NCBI GenBank assembly: GCA_003281085.1
Contig: QCCZ01000001.1
Coordinates: forward strand, 225,452 to 289,451
Length of the DNA: 64,000 bases
Reading direction: 5' to 3'
Source: OCS155 cluster bacterium AG-349-E07
Lineage (GTDB): Bacteria > Actinomycetota > Acidimicrobiia > Actinomarinales > Actinomarinaceae
Below, in pieces: positions 6,127 to 14,489 of the stretch (positions are counted from its first letter, which is position 1; every line of letters begins with the position of its first letter). Below the pieces are notes generated by a model. The model had not been told where the DNA came from. It saw nothing but the letters and a program-made list of their open reading frames with translations, and made no database searches. The position numbers were made by a program, and so were the translations under genes.

Positions 6127-6960
6127 TCAACCAGGATTTATTTCAACAAGATTATTTGTATTCAACTTTACTAAACCATCATTTTGCATCTTTTCTAATA
6201 CTTTACTCAGTCTATCTTGATCGGTATCCAGTTCCTGTTGTATCGTTTTGACCTTCAGATTTCCTTTTTTTAGAAGCAATTTAACCAGGTTGCCTCTGAG
6301 TTCCCTATTAGATCCAGAAAACTTTTCTACAGGCCTTGTTTCATAATTAAAATATTTTTCACAGGTATTTTCAAGTGGACAATCTGAACACAAAGGACTT
6401 CGAGGTTTACAAATACTACTTCCAAAATCCATGAAAGCTTGATTTAAATTTTTTGAGTTCGTATTTATTAAAAGCAAAGATGAAAAACGGTCAATATATT
6501 TTTTTGTATTTTCAATACCAAAATATCTAGAAATAATTCGTTTTACATTTATATCTTCAGCTATTACCTGTTCATTGTATGCAAAAGAAAGTATTGCATT
6601 TTCTGTGTAAGGTCCAACGCCCGGTAATTGTTGGAAGTCAGGATATAAACCATCAAAAGATTTCTCAGCTATTATTTTCGATGAATCAAACATTCTTTTG
6701 GCCCTGCTGTTATAACCTAAACCTGACCACATCTTCAATACCTTCTTGAATGAAGTAGTAGCCATATCATTTGGAGTAGGAAATTCTTTTATAAATTCCT
6801 TAAAATACTTATCTGCTCTATCTAGCTGGGTTTGTTGAGAGATTACTTCAAGTAAGTAAATACTCCAAGGGTCAGAATTGTTCCTCCATGAATATTCTCT
6901 TTTATTATCTTTGTACCAATGTAAAAGTACATTCTTAAAATTTTTAGTTTTAACTTCCAA
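6127..6960 (-). CDS. mutY: A/G-specific adenine DNA glycosylase MutY
   Basis: MutY removes adenine mispaired with 8-oxoguanine. The 277-residue protein has the SWRNNSDPWSIYLLEVISQQTQ region carrying the catalytic Glu, split here as PWSIYLLEVISQQTQ. Also visible are the helix-hairpin-helix LPGVGPYTENAI, the catalytic Asp in AEDINVKR, and the 4Fe-4S loop with Cys spaced C-x6-C-x2-C-x5-C. After the cluster come about 70 residues resembling a winged helix rather than the usual NUDIX-like mismatch-recognition domain. The start is a TTG at 6960 that overlaps the pknB 3' end by 11 bp; no nearby ATG fits the family N terminus. Confidence 0.85.
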   Translation of the reverse strand: MEVKTKNFKNVLLHWYKDNKREYSWRNNSDPWSIYLLEVISQQTQLDRADKYFKEFIKEFPTPNDMATTSFKKVLKMWSGLGYNSRAKRMFDSSKIIAEKSFDGLYPDFQQLPGVGPYTENAILSFAYNEQVIAEDINVKRIISRYFGIENTKKYIDRFSSLLLINTNSKNLNQAFMDFGSSICKPRSPLCSDCPLENTCEKYFNYETRPVEKFSGSNRELRGNLVKLLLKKGNLKVKTIQQELDTDQDRLSKVLEKMQNDGLVKLNTNNLVEINPG

Positions 6961-8719
6961 AACTTAATTCAACAAATCCTTCAGGATCAATAAACTCACC
7001 TTCTCTTGGACTTTGCTCACTTACTCTTCCTCCGGTATCCCCACTTGCTGAAGGCAGAAGCCCAATTTCCTGCAATATGTTTGATGCCTCTTGATAAGTA
7101 AATCCAATTAAGTTTGGTACCTCAACTTTAAGCCCAATTGAAACTATTACCTGAATTACTTGATCAATTGTTACTAGTTCACCCGCACGTGGAATTGTGT
7201 GTGACACAAGTCCTACAGAAACATCCTCAGAGTATTCCTCTATAAACTCATACTCAAAGCCAAGTGTTTCAAGAATTTGGATAGCATCAACTATAGACTT
7301 TCTTGATAGATCGCTTATTTCAATTAAGCTTGGTCCAGCTGAAATAACTAAATCTACCGTTGAGTCAGGACTCATTTTTGTTCCAGCAATTGGATTTTGA
7401 GAAATAATAAATCCTCGAGGAATATTATCATCGTTTATTTCCAGTTGCTGTCCCACCTGAAAGCCACTTTCCTTAATAACATAAACTCCTCTTGCTACCT
7501 CAAGATCTACAACGTAAGGAATAGGGAATGCTTCAGGACCTACCGAAACAATAATAGTAACTAATGTATCAGGATTAGTAATAGTGTTTGCAGGTGGCTG
7601 TGTTGTAATTACAAAACCTGCAGGAACTGAAGAGTCAGCAGCATTTTCAATCCCTACAATAAACCCAAGTGACTGTAAATCATTGAGTGCTTGTGCTTGT
7701 TCACTTCCAGTTAAGTCAGGTATCTCAACTAATGTTGGTGCACCACCGTCAACAGGAAGACCATCAAAAACATTTGATAATGCCCAAATAGTTCCAAATA
7801 CAAGTGCTACTGATATTACTAATGCAGGAAGAGTAAATCTAAATTTTATTTTTGGGTTAGTTAAATCAACTAGATTTTCTTGAGTTTGGTTGATTTGTAT
7901 TTGTTTTCTTTGCTGCAACAGTAAAGCTCTTAAATCTTCAGCGGATTTAAATCTATCGGAGGGCTTTTTTTCAAGAAGTTTTAATATTGCATTTTCTAGT
8001 GCTTTTGGTATGTCTTTTCTATAATTTGATAATTTCTCTGGCTTATCAGTTAAATGTCTTGTAGCAGTAGCAATCGGTGAATCACCAGTAAATGGTGGTT
8101 TTCCAGCTATTAGCTCATAAAGCACCGTACCAAGAGAGTACAAATCTGATTCAAATGAAACTGGTTTACCTTGTGCTTGTTCAGGAGATATATAGCTTGC
8201 TGTTCCAAGTACAGCCCCAGTTTTAGTAATATCACTCTCTTCATTTTGCAATGAAACTATACCGAAATCTGTAACTTTAACTTTGCCGTCTGGAGTAATC
8301 ATTATATTTCCTGGCTTAATATCCCTATGAACCAAACCATGCTTATGGGCCTCTTTAAGACCATTAGCAACTTGTGATCCGATATACAAAATGTCATTCA
8401 ATCCGACAGTTCTGTTGCCAGAGATTATGGAAGTCAAAGTGTTTCCCTCTATGTATTCCATTACAAAATATGGCTCATCTTCAATTCCCCAATCAAATAT
8501 CTGGACTATATTTGGGTGGTTTAAATTAGCAGCTGTTTGGGCTTCACGCCTGAAACGATCAACAAATTTTTCCTGATTTACATAATTTGGTTTTAGTGTT
8601 TTGATTGCTACATCCCTTTGAAGTTGTTTGTCTCTTGCTTTATAAACAAAGGCCATTCCACCCTCACCCAGGATTTCCACAATCTCATATCGTTCTTTTA
8701 TAATTTGTCCAATTTTCAT
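6950..8719 (-). CDS. pknB: Serine/threonine protein kinase with PASTA repeats, PknB type
   Basis: This is a membrane receptor kinase of about 589 residues. The kinase domain (about 10-270) shows LGEGGMAFVYKARD, VAIKTLK, HRDIKPGN and VTDFG. A juxtamembrane stretch and one membrane helix follow (about 297-317). Four extracellular PASTA repeats (about 330 to the end) would bind muropeptides or lipid II. PknB coordinates cell-wall synthesis and division in actinobacteria. The ATG at 8719 is chosen over a TTG at 8725 because it matches kinase N termini and sits 2 bp after the pstP stop. The order pstP-pknB-mutY-crgA on one strand suggests an operon. Confidence 0.94.
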   Translation of the reverse strand: MKIGQIIKERYEIVEILGEGGMAFVYKARDKQLQRDVAIKTLKPNYVNQEKFVDRFRREAQTAANLNHPNIVQIFDWGIEDEPYFVMEYIEGNTLTSIISGNRTVGLNDILYIGSQVANGLKEAHKHGLVHRDIKPGNIMITPDGKVKVTDFGIVSLQNEESDITKTGAVLGTASYISPEQAQGKPVSFESDLYSLGTVLYELIAGKPPFTGDSPIATATRHLTDKPEKLSNYRKDIPKALENAILKLLEKKPSDRFKSAEDLRALLLQQRKQIQINQTQENLVDLTNPKIKFRFTLPALVISVALVFGTIWALSNVFDGLPVDGGAPTLVEIPDLTGSEQAQALNDLQSLGFIVGIENAADSSVPAGFVITTQPPANTITNPDTLVTIIVSVGPEAFPIPYVVDLEVARGVYVIKESGFQVGQQLEINDDNIPRGFIISQNPIAGTKMSPDSTVDLVISAGPSLIEISDLSRKSIVDAIQILETLGFEYEFIEEYSEDVSVGLVSHTIPRAGELVTIDQVIQVIVSIGLKVEVPNLIGFTYQEASNILQEIGLLPSASGDTGGRVSEQSPREGEFIDPEGFVELSFGS

Positions 8720-8721
8720 AA

Positions 8722-9375
8722 TCAAATCACATTTATTATTATTGCTGATATATTATCTTTTGGATTTTGTAAAAGAACTTCACTAATGAGTGATTCAGCA
8801 GTAACTCCATCTATTAATTTATTCTTTAGGTACACATCACCTATTTCGTTATAAACTCCATCTGTACATAAAAATACAACATCACCACTTGTAAGTTGAA
8901 AATCTTTAGTTTGAATTTTAAGTTTTTCTTTACTACCCAAAGCCTGCGTAAGTACATTTTGAAAACCTGGAACGTTTTCATCTTTAGTGAGCTGTATTAA
9001 GTTTCTATTATTTAGTACATAACACCTACTGTCTCCAACATGTGCAAGGTGGAGAACTTTTTCCTGATCAATTTCCACAATAGTCATTGTTGTCCCCATT
9101 CCAGTTGCTTCAGGATGTTTATTTTGATAATCCAGAATGTTTTTATTCGCTAAATTTACATAATCTGAAATTTTTACGAGATTATCATCCATTACTTTAG
9201 AAGCTATGCGGCTAGCAACTTCACCTTTTTTATGTCCACCCATTCCATCAAATATTCCAGCTATTATTGGCAAGTTTGAAGAGCCTGACTTATCGGGGTA
9301 TATAGCATCCTCGTTTTTCTCTCTAATTGGACCACATTCAGTTTTTACTGTCCATATCGCTTTGCTATTTTTCAT
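8722..9375 (-). CDS. pstP: PP2C-family serine/threonine phosphatase, PstP type
   Basis: The 217-residue protein is only the PPM catalytic domain. Metal-binding motifs are visible: NEDAIYP, DGMGGH, HVGDSRCYV, LCTDGVY and PKDNISA. It should dephosphorylate PknB and its substrates. Mycobacterial PstP is far longer, with a membrane helix and an extracellular domain; this version has neither and would be soluble. It is first in the pstP-pknB pair, ending 2 bp before the kinase start codon. Confidence 0.9.
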   Translation of the reverse strand: MKNSKAIWTVKTECGPIREKNEDAIYPDKSGSSNLPIIAGIFDGMGGHKKGEVASRIASKVMDDNLVKISDYVNLANKNILDYQNKHPEATGMGTTMTIVEIDQEKVLHLAHVGDSRCYVLNNRNLIQLTKDENVPGFQNVLTQALGSKEKLKIQTKDFQLTSGDVVFLCTDGVYNEIGDVYLKNKLIDGVTAESLISEVLLQNPKDNISAIIINVI

Positions 9376-9467
9376 TTAGTAATAATGATAGTTGTGAAAT
9401 GTATTAGTTTTCTTAGACTTAATAAAGAAGTACAATACTGTTCGTAAAGACAAACAGATCAGCACAA

Positions 9468-10451
9468 ATGAGAAATAATATATTTAAAATTACAGGATTA
9501 ACAATAGCAATCGCTTTGCTCTCATATGTTTTAATCACTTACTTTGATGAATTAAACCAAGCTGAAGAGTTCAATCAATTCCTATCAGACGCAGCAACAA
9601 TCTCTGAAATACACAATTCAAACTCATCAAACTTTAAGGACCTACTCGACTTTTCAGAAGTTAGCAGAGAAAGATTTGAAAATAACATCAATAATATTCG
9701 TACAAACTCCCAAGAAGCATACCAACTTTTAGACTCAAGCAACACTGGATATACTTCCAAGGAAAAGCAATTATTAGAAATAGCTGTTAATAGTTGGTTA
9801 GAGGGAATAGAGTTATTCGAGGTTTCAATAATCACACTTATTGATAATCCAAACTCTATCAATATTGAGGAATCAATAGCGCAAAGCATCATCGATCTCT
9901 CTATTGGTGATGAAGCGTATTCTGAATTTCTATTTCTTTTAAGACAGAATGCTTCAATTGATGGAACTTTTTTACCAAATTTTTACCAAATTGAATATAT
10001 AGGAATTGAAGATAATTCATACCAATTTGCAGACCTACTCGTCGATAAAGCAAAAAGAAGTACAAGTGGTTTATTTTTACAGAAAAATCTTACTGTTGCA
10101 GGAACTGAATTTGTTCCAATGCCAATCGCTTTTACTGAAGACAATGTAGCTGTTCTCCTTGACGAACCTACTGCTCTTCAAGTTGTAATATCAAATGAGG
10201 GAAATATTGATTCATACGATATAGTGGTATTAATTTTAGTGACAGACGAGTTCGGTGAAACTGTATATGAATCTCAGAATAAAATCAGTTCAATAGGACC
10301 CAAAGAAAGCAAAATTTTTCTTACCGACACCATTAATATAGAAAAAGGTATCCAACACGAATGGTTTATAAAAATTGAAGAAATTGAAGACGAAGAGGAA
10401 CTTACAGACAACTTGTTGTCAGTTTATGGTTTCATACCACCAGAAAGCTAA
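9468..10451 (+). CDS. Single-pass exported protein of unknown function
   Basis: The 327-residue protein has an N-terminal membrane anchor (about residues 8-24) and an otherwise extracytoplasmic body. Residues 30-160 look helical. The C-terminal third, with strand-like segments around VVISNEGNIDSYDIVVLILV, resembles a CARDB or Ig-like fold. The C terminus is acidic. It lies 3 bp upstream of serS on the same strand and divergent from pstP, so it is probably co-transcribed with serS. I know no family for it. Confidence 0.75.
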   Translation: MRNNIFKITGLTIAIALLSYVLITYFDELNQAEEFNQFLSDAATISEIHNSNSSNFKDLLDFSEVSRERFENNINNIRTNSQEAYQLLDSSNTGYTSKEKQLLEIAVNSWLEGIELFEVSIITLIDNPNSINIEESIAQSIIDLSIGDEAYSEFLFLLRQNASIDGTFLPNFYQIEYIGIEDNSYQFADLLVDKAKRSTSGLFLQKNLTVAGTEFVPMPIAFTEDNVAVLLDEPTALQVVISNEGNIDSYDIVVLILVTDEFGETVYESQNKISSIGPKESKIFLTDTINIEKGIQHEWFIKIEEIEDEEELTDNLLSVYGFIPPES

Positions 10452-10454
10452 TTT

Positions 10455-11705
10455 ATGTTAGATCCTTTATTGCTTAAAAATGATTTAGATTCTCTGAAAG
10501 ACAATCTTAAAAGAAGGAACCTTGATGTTGACTTAGAAAAATTAATCGAACTTGACGAATCTAGAAGAAAACTACGTTTTGAAGCAGAGAAATTAAGAGC
10601 AGATCAGAAATCACTAGGAAAAGATATAGCGAATGCAGAACCAAAAGAAAAAGATGCACTACTGGAAAAAGCTTCTCAAATTAGTGAAAATGTAAAAAAA
10701 CTGTTTGATGATGTAGAGGAAAAAGACAAAGTCTTTTATGATTTATGGGTAAAAATTCCAAATTTAATTTCGTCGACATCTCCTGATGGTAAAACCGATG
10801 AAGACAATGCGGAAATAAAACAAGTCGGTGATATAAAAAATATAGATAATCCAAAAGACCACTTAGAGATTTCAGAAAAATTAGGTTTAATTGATGTTCA
10901 AAAAGCATCTGAAGTATCTGGTTCACGTTTTTCTTACTTGTTTGGTGATTTAGTAAAAATTGAATTCAATCTTGTTTCTTGGGCTTTAGATATTCTTTCA
11001 AACAAAGGCTTCACACCTACTGTGCCACCAGTGCTAGTTAGAGAGAATGCATTATATGGAACCGGATTTTTCCCCGATGATGCTGAGCAAGTATATGAAA
11101 TTCCAAATGATGATTTATATTTAGTTGGAACTTCAGAAGTGCCATTGGCAGCATTGCATAGCGATGAGATTTTAGATATAGAAAATTTACCAATTAGATA
11201 TGCAGGATTTTCTACATGCTTTAGACGCGAAGCTGGAACGTATGGAAAAGATACAACAGGAATATTTAGAGTACATCAATTCGACAAAGTTGAAATGTTT
11301 TCCTTTTGCAATCCTGAAAAATCTGAAGAGGAACATGAATTTATTCTCTCAATTGAAGAAGAACTCTTACAGGCTTTAGAGATTCCATATAGGGTTGTAG
11401 ATGTTTGCGCAGGAGACCTAGGCGCTTCTGCTGCTAAAAAATATGACATTGAGGCTTGGATACCAAGTCAAAACACATACAGAGAGGTTACTTCTTGTTC
11501 CAACACAACAAGCTTTCAAGCAAGAAGGCTTAATATAAGAGCAAAATTAGATGGAGAAACAAATATATTACATACTCTAAATGGAACCGCAATTGCAGTG
11601 GGAAGAATTTTAATTGCTTTAATTGAAAATAACCAAACTGAAGACGGTAAAGTCGAGTTCTCTGATGCAGTTGCTGAAATTATTGGTGTTAAAAACTTAG
11701 GCTAA
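10455..11705 (+). CDS. serS: Serine--tRNA ligase
   Basis: The 416-residue protein charges tRNA-Ser with serine. It has the N-terminal coiled-coil arm (about 28-105) that reads the long variable arm of tRNA-Ser. The class II core follows, with motif 2 around FRREAGTYGKDTTG and motif 3 around NGTAIAVGRILIALIE. Length and order are normal. Three tRNA-Ser genes lie about 1 kb downstream. Its 3' end overlaps the convergent LysE-type gene by 9 bp. Confidence 0.96.
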   Translation: MLDPLLLKNDLDSLKDNLKRRNLDVDLEKLIELDESRRKLRFEAEKLRADQKSLGKDIANAEPKEKDALLEKASQISENVKKLFDDVEEKDKVFYDLWVKIPNLISSTSPDGKTDEDNAEIKQVGDIKNIDNPKDHLEISEKLGLIDVQKASEVSGSRFSYLFGDLVKIEFNLVSWALDILSNKGFTPTVPPVLVRENALYGTGFFPDDAEQVYEIPNDDLYLVGTSEVPLAALHSDEILDIENLPIRYAGFSTCFRREAGTYGKDTTGIFRVHQFDKVEMFSFCNPEKSEEEHEFILSIEEELLQALEIPYRVVDVCAGDLGASAAKKYDIEAWIPSQNTYREVTSCSNTTSFQARRLNIRAKLDGETNILHTLNGTAIAVGRILIALIENNQTEDGKVEFSDAVAEIIGVKNLG

Positions 11706-12251
11706 TAACAAGCTAGCAATCATGCTTATGCCAAGCACTACATAAGCTGCACGAGCCACTGTCTTATTTTTTTTTAAACTATTTTGAAGCTGTTCTCCAA
11801 GTATTAACCATATTCCTACACAAAAAGGTAAAACTAAAAAATATATCAGAGCACCCTGGTTATTTGTAATATTAAATGCCGTAAGACCAGACACAGCCAT
11901 AACGACACCTTTAGGGTTTATCCATTGGAAAAGACAAGCCTGTATAAATGTAAAAGGTTTCTCAACAGTAGAACCTTTTACATTTGTATCTAGTGAAGTA
12001 GTGGCAACCCTATATGCAATATATGTAATAACCGCGTAACCAACATATTGAAGATAATTAAAAATTTCAGCTGGTACATAGGTAAGTAAAAAACCACCTA
12101 CAAAGAATAAAAAAGTGAACCCTAGCCAAATTCCAAGAAAATGAGGTATCGATGCTTTTCTACCAAATTTTATTCCAGAGGCCATTAGCAAAGAATTGTT
12201 TGGCCCGGGAGTGATTGCAGTTACAAATGCAAATATGAAAAACTCAAACAT
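11697..12251 (-). CDS. LysE/RhtB-family amino-acid exporter
   Basis: This 184-residue membrane protein has about six helices and the LysE family start, AITPGPNNSLLMASGIKFG, within the first 30 residues, plus FQWINPKG in the middle. The family exports basic amino acids, homoserine, threonine and similar compounds; the substrate is not predictable. It is convergent with serS (9-bp overlap) and divergent from tadA. Confidence 0.85.
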   Translation of the reverse strand: MFEFFIFAFVTAITPGPNNSLLMASGIKFGRKASIPHFLGIWLGFTFLFFVGGFLLTYVPAEIFNYLQYVGYAVITYIAYRVATTSLDTNVKGSTVEKPFTFIQACLFQWINPKGVVMAVSGLTAFNITNNQGALIYFLVLPFCVGIWLILGEQLQNSLKKNKTVARAAYVVLGISMIASLLLA

Positions 12252-12291
12252 TTGGTTATATTAACATCAACAGTTGAGATAATTAAATAAG

Positions 12292-12750
12292 ATGAAATAT
12301 ATATCAGATGAAGACAAGATGAGAGTAGCTCTTGATGAAGCAAGAAAAGCTCTTGATATTGATGAAGTTCCTGTAGGTGCAGCAATATTTGATAAAGACG
12401 ATAACTTAATATGCGCAAATCATAACAGAAGAGAATTAGACCAAAACCCAATGTCCCATGCGGAAATTTTAGTTTTAGAAGAAGCTTCACAAATTTTAGG
12501 CACTTGGAGACTTGAAGAGACGACAATAGCTGTAACTTTAGAACCAGATGCTATGTGTGCTGGTGCCATTTCTTTATCTAGAGTTAAAAGATTAATATAT
12601 GGTGCTCAAAATGAAAAAGCCGGTGCAGCTTTTTCATTGTATAACATACCTCAAGACCCCAGATTAAATCACTTTGTTGAGATAAAAGATAATATTCTTT
12701 CGCATGAATCTAAAGATATATTATCCTCTTTCTTTGAAACTAAGAGATAA
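12292..12750 (+). CDS. tadA: tRNA adenosine(34) deaminase TadA with altered zinc ligand
   Basis: TadA converts A34 of tRNA-Arg(ACG) to inosine. The 152-residue protein carries the catalytic HAE motif (His56, Glu58) and the rest of the deaminase fold, including LIYGAQNEKAGAA. The conserved PCxxC zinc motif reads PDAMC: position 86 is Asp (GAT at 12547-12549) where a zinc-binding Cys is expected, while Cys89 remains. Asp can bind zinc, so activity is plausible but untested. The presumed substrate tRNA-Arg(ACG) is encoded about 300 bp downstream. The assignment is secure, the chemistry less so. Confidence 0.88.
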   Translation: MKYISDEDKMRVALDEARKALDIDEVPVGAAIFDKDDNLICANHNRRELDQNPMSHAEILVLEEASQILGTWRLEETTIAVTLEPDAMCAGAISLSRVKRLIYGAQNEKAGAAFSLYNIPQDPRLNHFVEIKDNILSHESKDILSSFFETKR

Positions 12751-12775
12751 CTAAAATAGAATCTCAGGTTTATTC

Positions 12776-12864
12776 GGAGGGATCGCATAGTCTGGCCTAG
12801 TGCGCACGCTTGGAAAGCGTGTAAGGGTTTATCCCCTTCGAGGGTTCGAATCCCTCTCCCTCCG
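12776..12864 (+). tRNA. tRNA-Ser(GGA)
   Basis: The 89-nt type II tRNA has acceptor GGAGGGA/TCCCTCC, anticodon loop CTTGGAAAG with anticodon GGA, a long variable arm, T-loop TTCGAAT and discriminator G. Confidence 0.95.
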
Positions 12865-12878
12865 CGTAAAAACGATCT

Positions 12879-12964
12879 GGAGGGATGGCCGAGCGGACGA
12901 AGGCGATAGTCTTGAAAACTATTGTATGTATTCCATACCGTGGGTTCGAATCCCACTCCCTCCG
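12879..12964 (+). tRNA. tRNA-Ser(TGA)
   Basis: The 86-nt type II tRNA has acceptor GGAGGGA/TCCCTCC, anticodon TGA in loop CTTGAAA, a long variable arm and discriminator G. It reads UCA codons. It is a normal tRNA-Ser, not a tRNA-Sec. Confidence 0.95.
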
Positions 12965-12971
12965 CTGACTT

Positions 12972-13058
12972 GGAGAGGTGACTGAGTGGCCTAAAGTGCT
13001 CGCCTGCTAAGCGAGTGGGGAAGAAATTCCCTCGAGGGTTCGAATCCCTCCCTCTCCG
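12972..13058 (+). tRNA. tRNA-Ser(GCT)
   Basis: The 87-nt type II tRNA has acceptor GGAGAGG/CCTCTCC, anticodon GCT in loop CTGCTAAG, a long variable arm and discriminator G. It starts 7 bp after the preceding tRNA-Ser. Confidence 0.95.
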
Positions 13059-13062
13059 CAAA

Positions 13063-13136
13063 GCGCCCGTAGCTTAACTGGATAGAGCATCTGACTACGG
13101 ATCAGAAGGTTGGGGGTTCGACTCCCTCCGGGCGTG
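13063..13136 (+). tRNA. tRNA-Arg(ACG)
   Basis: The 74-nt tRNA has acceptor GCGCCCG pairing with CGGGCGT (first pair G-T wobble) and anticodon ACG in loop GACTACGGATC. Adenine 34 is the target of TadA, encoded just upstream. Confidence 0.94.
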
Positions 13137-13153
13137 CAAAATTTTAAAAAATC

Positions 13154-13741
13154 TTATTTGTTTAAAATTTCCATTATTAAAGGATGTTCGGCTTTTATTT
13201 CATCAACACCGAAACTAACCTGATACTTAAGTTTGTAAAGTCTTACTGCGGATTCCCGTGTATCTCCCCACTCTACAGAAACAAGGTCCATTGCAGTCAG
13301 ATCTTGACTCATAACTATATTTGGATCTGCTCCAGCATCACTAAGAATTTGTACTATTTCTGTACGTCCAAAAAATACCGCACAGAACTGTGCAGTAACA
13401 CCTTCGTTATTTTGAATGTTAAGATCAACACCTTCTTTTACCAATAAATCAACAACTTCAACGTGTCCCTGGCACGCAGCAATGATTAATGCTGTTTCAT
13501 CTCTGCTGGAACCAACAGAATTTAAATCTGTTCCAAATGCAATGTGTTGTCTTATAGATTCAATGTCACCTTTTTTTGCAGAAACCCAGATGCTGTTAGC
13601 AGGCTCTTTAACTTCAACCTCAGCCTCTGTAGCGTCAGTTATTTGAATTTCTCGAGTTACATCATTTTCTTGACTAGAGTTACTACAACTGACAGAAAAT
13701 ATTAATAAAACAATTAATAGTAATAGATTTAAAACTCTCAT
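13154..13741 (-). CDS. Ankyrin-repeat lipoprotein
   Basis: The 195-residue protein has a lipoprotein signal ending FSVSC (Cys19) and then about three ankyrin repeats between residues 45 and 145, with typical pieces such as DETALIIAACQGHVEVVDLL and GRTEIVQILSDAGADPN. It should sit on the outer face of the membrane and bind a protein partner through the repeats. The partner is not known. It is convergent with the tRNA cluster. Confidence 0.85.
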   Translation of the reverse strand: MRVLNLLLLIVLLIFSVSCSNSSQENDVTREIQITDATEAEVEVKEPANSIWVSAKKGDIESIRQHIAFGTDLNSVGSSRDETALIIAACQGHVEVVDLLVKEGVDLNIQNNEGVTAQFCAVFFGRTEIVQILSDAGADPNIVMSQDLTAMDLVSVEWGDTRESAVRLYKLKYQVSFGVDEIKAEHPLIMEILNK

Positions 13742-13789
13742 AATTTGAGCTTAATGGTTGTAAAGTATCTTTTCTAATCGATTACAAAA

Positions 13790-14455
13790 TTAGTAATTCC
13801 ACAGAGGTTGTTCTAGATTCCAGTTTGTCTTGTTACCCCAGGTGTTTAAATAAGTTACATCATCAACCGGCTTTCGCTCGGCTACTCCCCATTTACCAAG
13901 TGGATACCCTGCAGTAATAGTTGCATTTAAGGTCCAACCTTTGTCATTTGGTATGTTTAATACTTCAAAGACCTTCTCAGTTTCAAAACTCATAACTGTT
14001 GTTAAGCATGTACCAATACCATGGCCTCTCGCTGCTAACATTAAGTTCCATATCGCTGGGTAAATTGATGACCCTGTTGGATCATTTCTTGATAATGCTA
14101 AGACAAGCAAAGGTACTTTGTGATAATTTTCTGCAAGCCAGGAAGCAGAGTTACTTATTCTTCTAATAGTCTCAATATCTTTATCGTCCTGTTTTTTTAA
14201 ACTTGACGCACCAGGATCCATAGCACTGTTTAAAAAAGAATTTATGTAGTAATCCCAAGTCTCTCTATAAATATTACTTAATTTTTCTCGTATATTTTTG
14301 TCTGTTACGACTAAAAATTTCCAATTTTGTCTGTTTGATCCACTAGGCGCACGTATTGCAGAATCAATCATTGACTGTATGATGTTGTCTGGAACAGGAT
14401 CTTCTTTTACTCGCCGCATAGCCCTTGTTGTATAAAGTGCTTCGAATACATCCAT
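13790..14455 (-). CDS. Nitroreductase-family flavoprotein
   Basis: The 221-residue protein has the nitroreductase fold markers: an N-terminal ALYTTRAMRRVKEDPVP for FMN phosphate contact, APSGSNRQNWKFLVV, and a C-terminal GYPLGKWG with a following KPVDD. Members use FMN and NAD(P)H on nitro compounds, enones or cofactors such as flavins. The physiological substrate is unknown. It is divergent from the crotonase gene, 34 bp away. Confidence 0.87.
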   Translation of the reverse strand: MDVFEALYTTRAMRRVKEDPVPDNIIQSMIDSAIRAPSGSNRQNWKFLVVTDKNIREKLSNIYRETWDYYINSFLNSAMDPGASSLKKQDDKDIETIRRISNSASWLAENYHKVPLLVLALSRNDPTGSSIYPAIWNLMLAARGHGIGTCLTTVMSFETEKVFEVLNIPNDKGWTLNATITAGYPLGKWGVAERKPVDDVTYLNTWGNKTNWNLEQPLWNY

Positions 14456-14489
14456 CTTGTTATTTTAGTAATATAGAATCTAGGTAAGT

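Noticed and set aside
6950..6960. Frameshift joining mutY and pknB
   Set aside because: Both proteins are complete for their families; the 11-bp overlap is ordinary for this compact genome.
12879..12964. tRNA with anticodon TGA as a possible tRNA-Sec
   Set aside because: tRNA-Sec needs anticodon TCA and a longer acceptor arm; this is an ordinary tRNA-Ser for UCA codons.
12669..13061. Open frame on the minus strand over the tRNA cluster
   Set aside because: It covers three tRNA genes and the end of tadA and has no family resemblance; it is a shadow.
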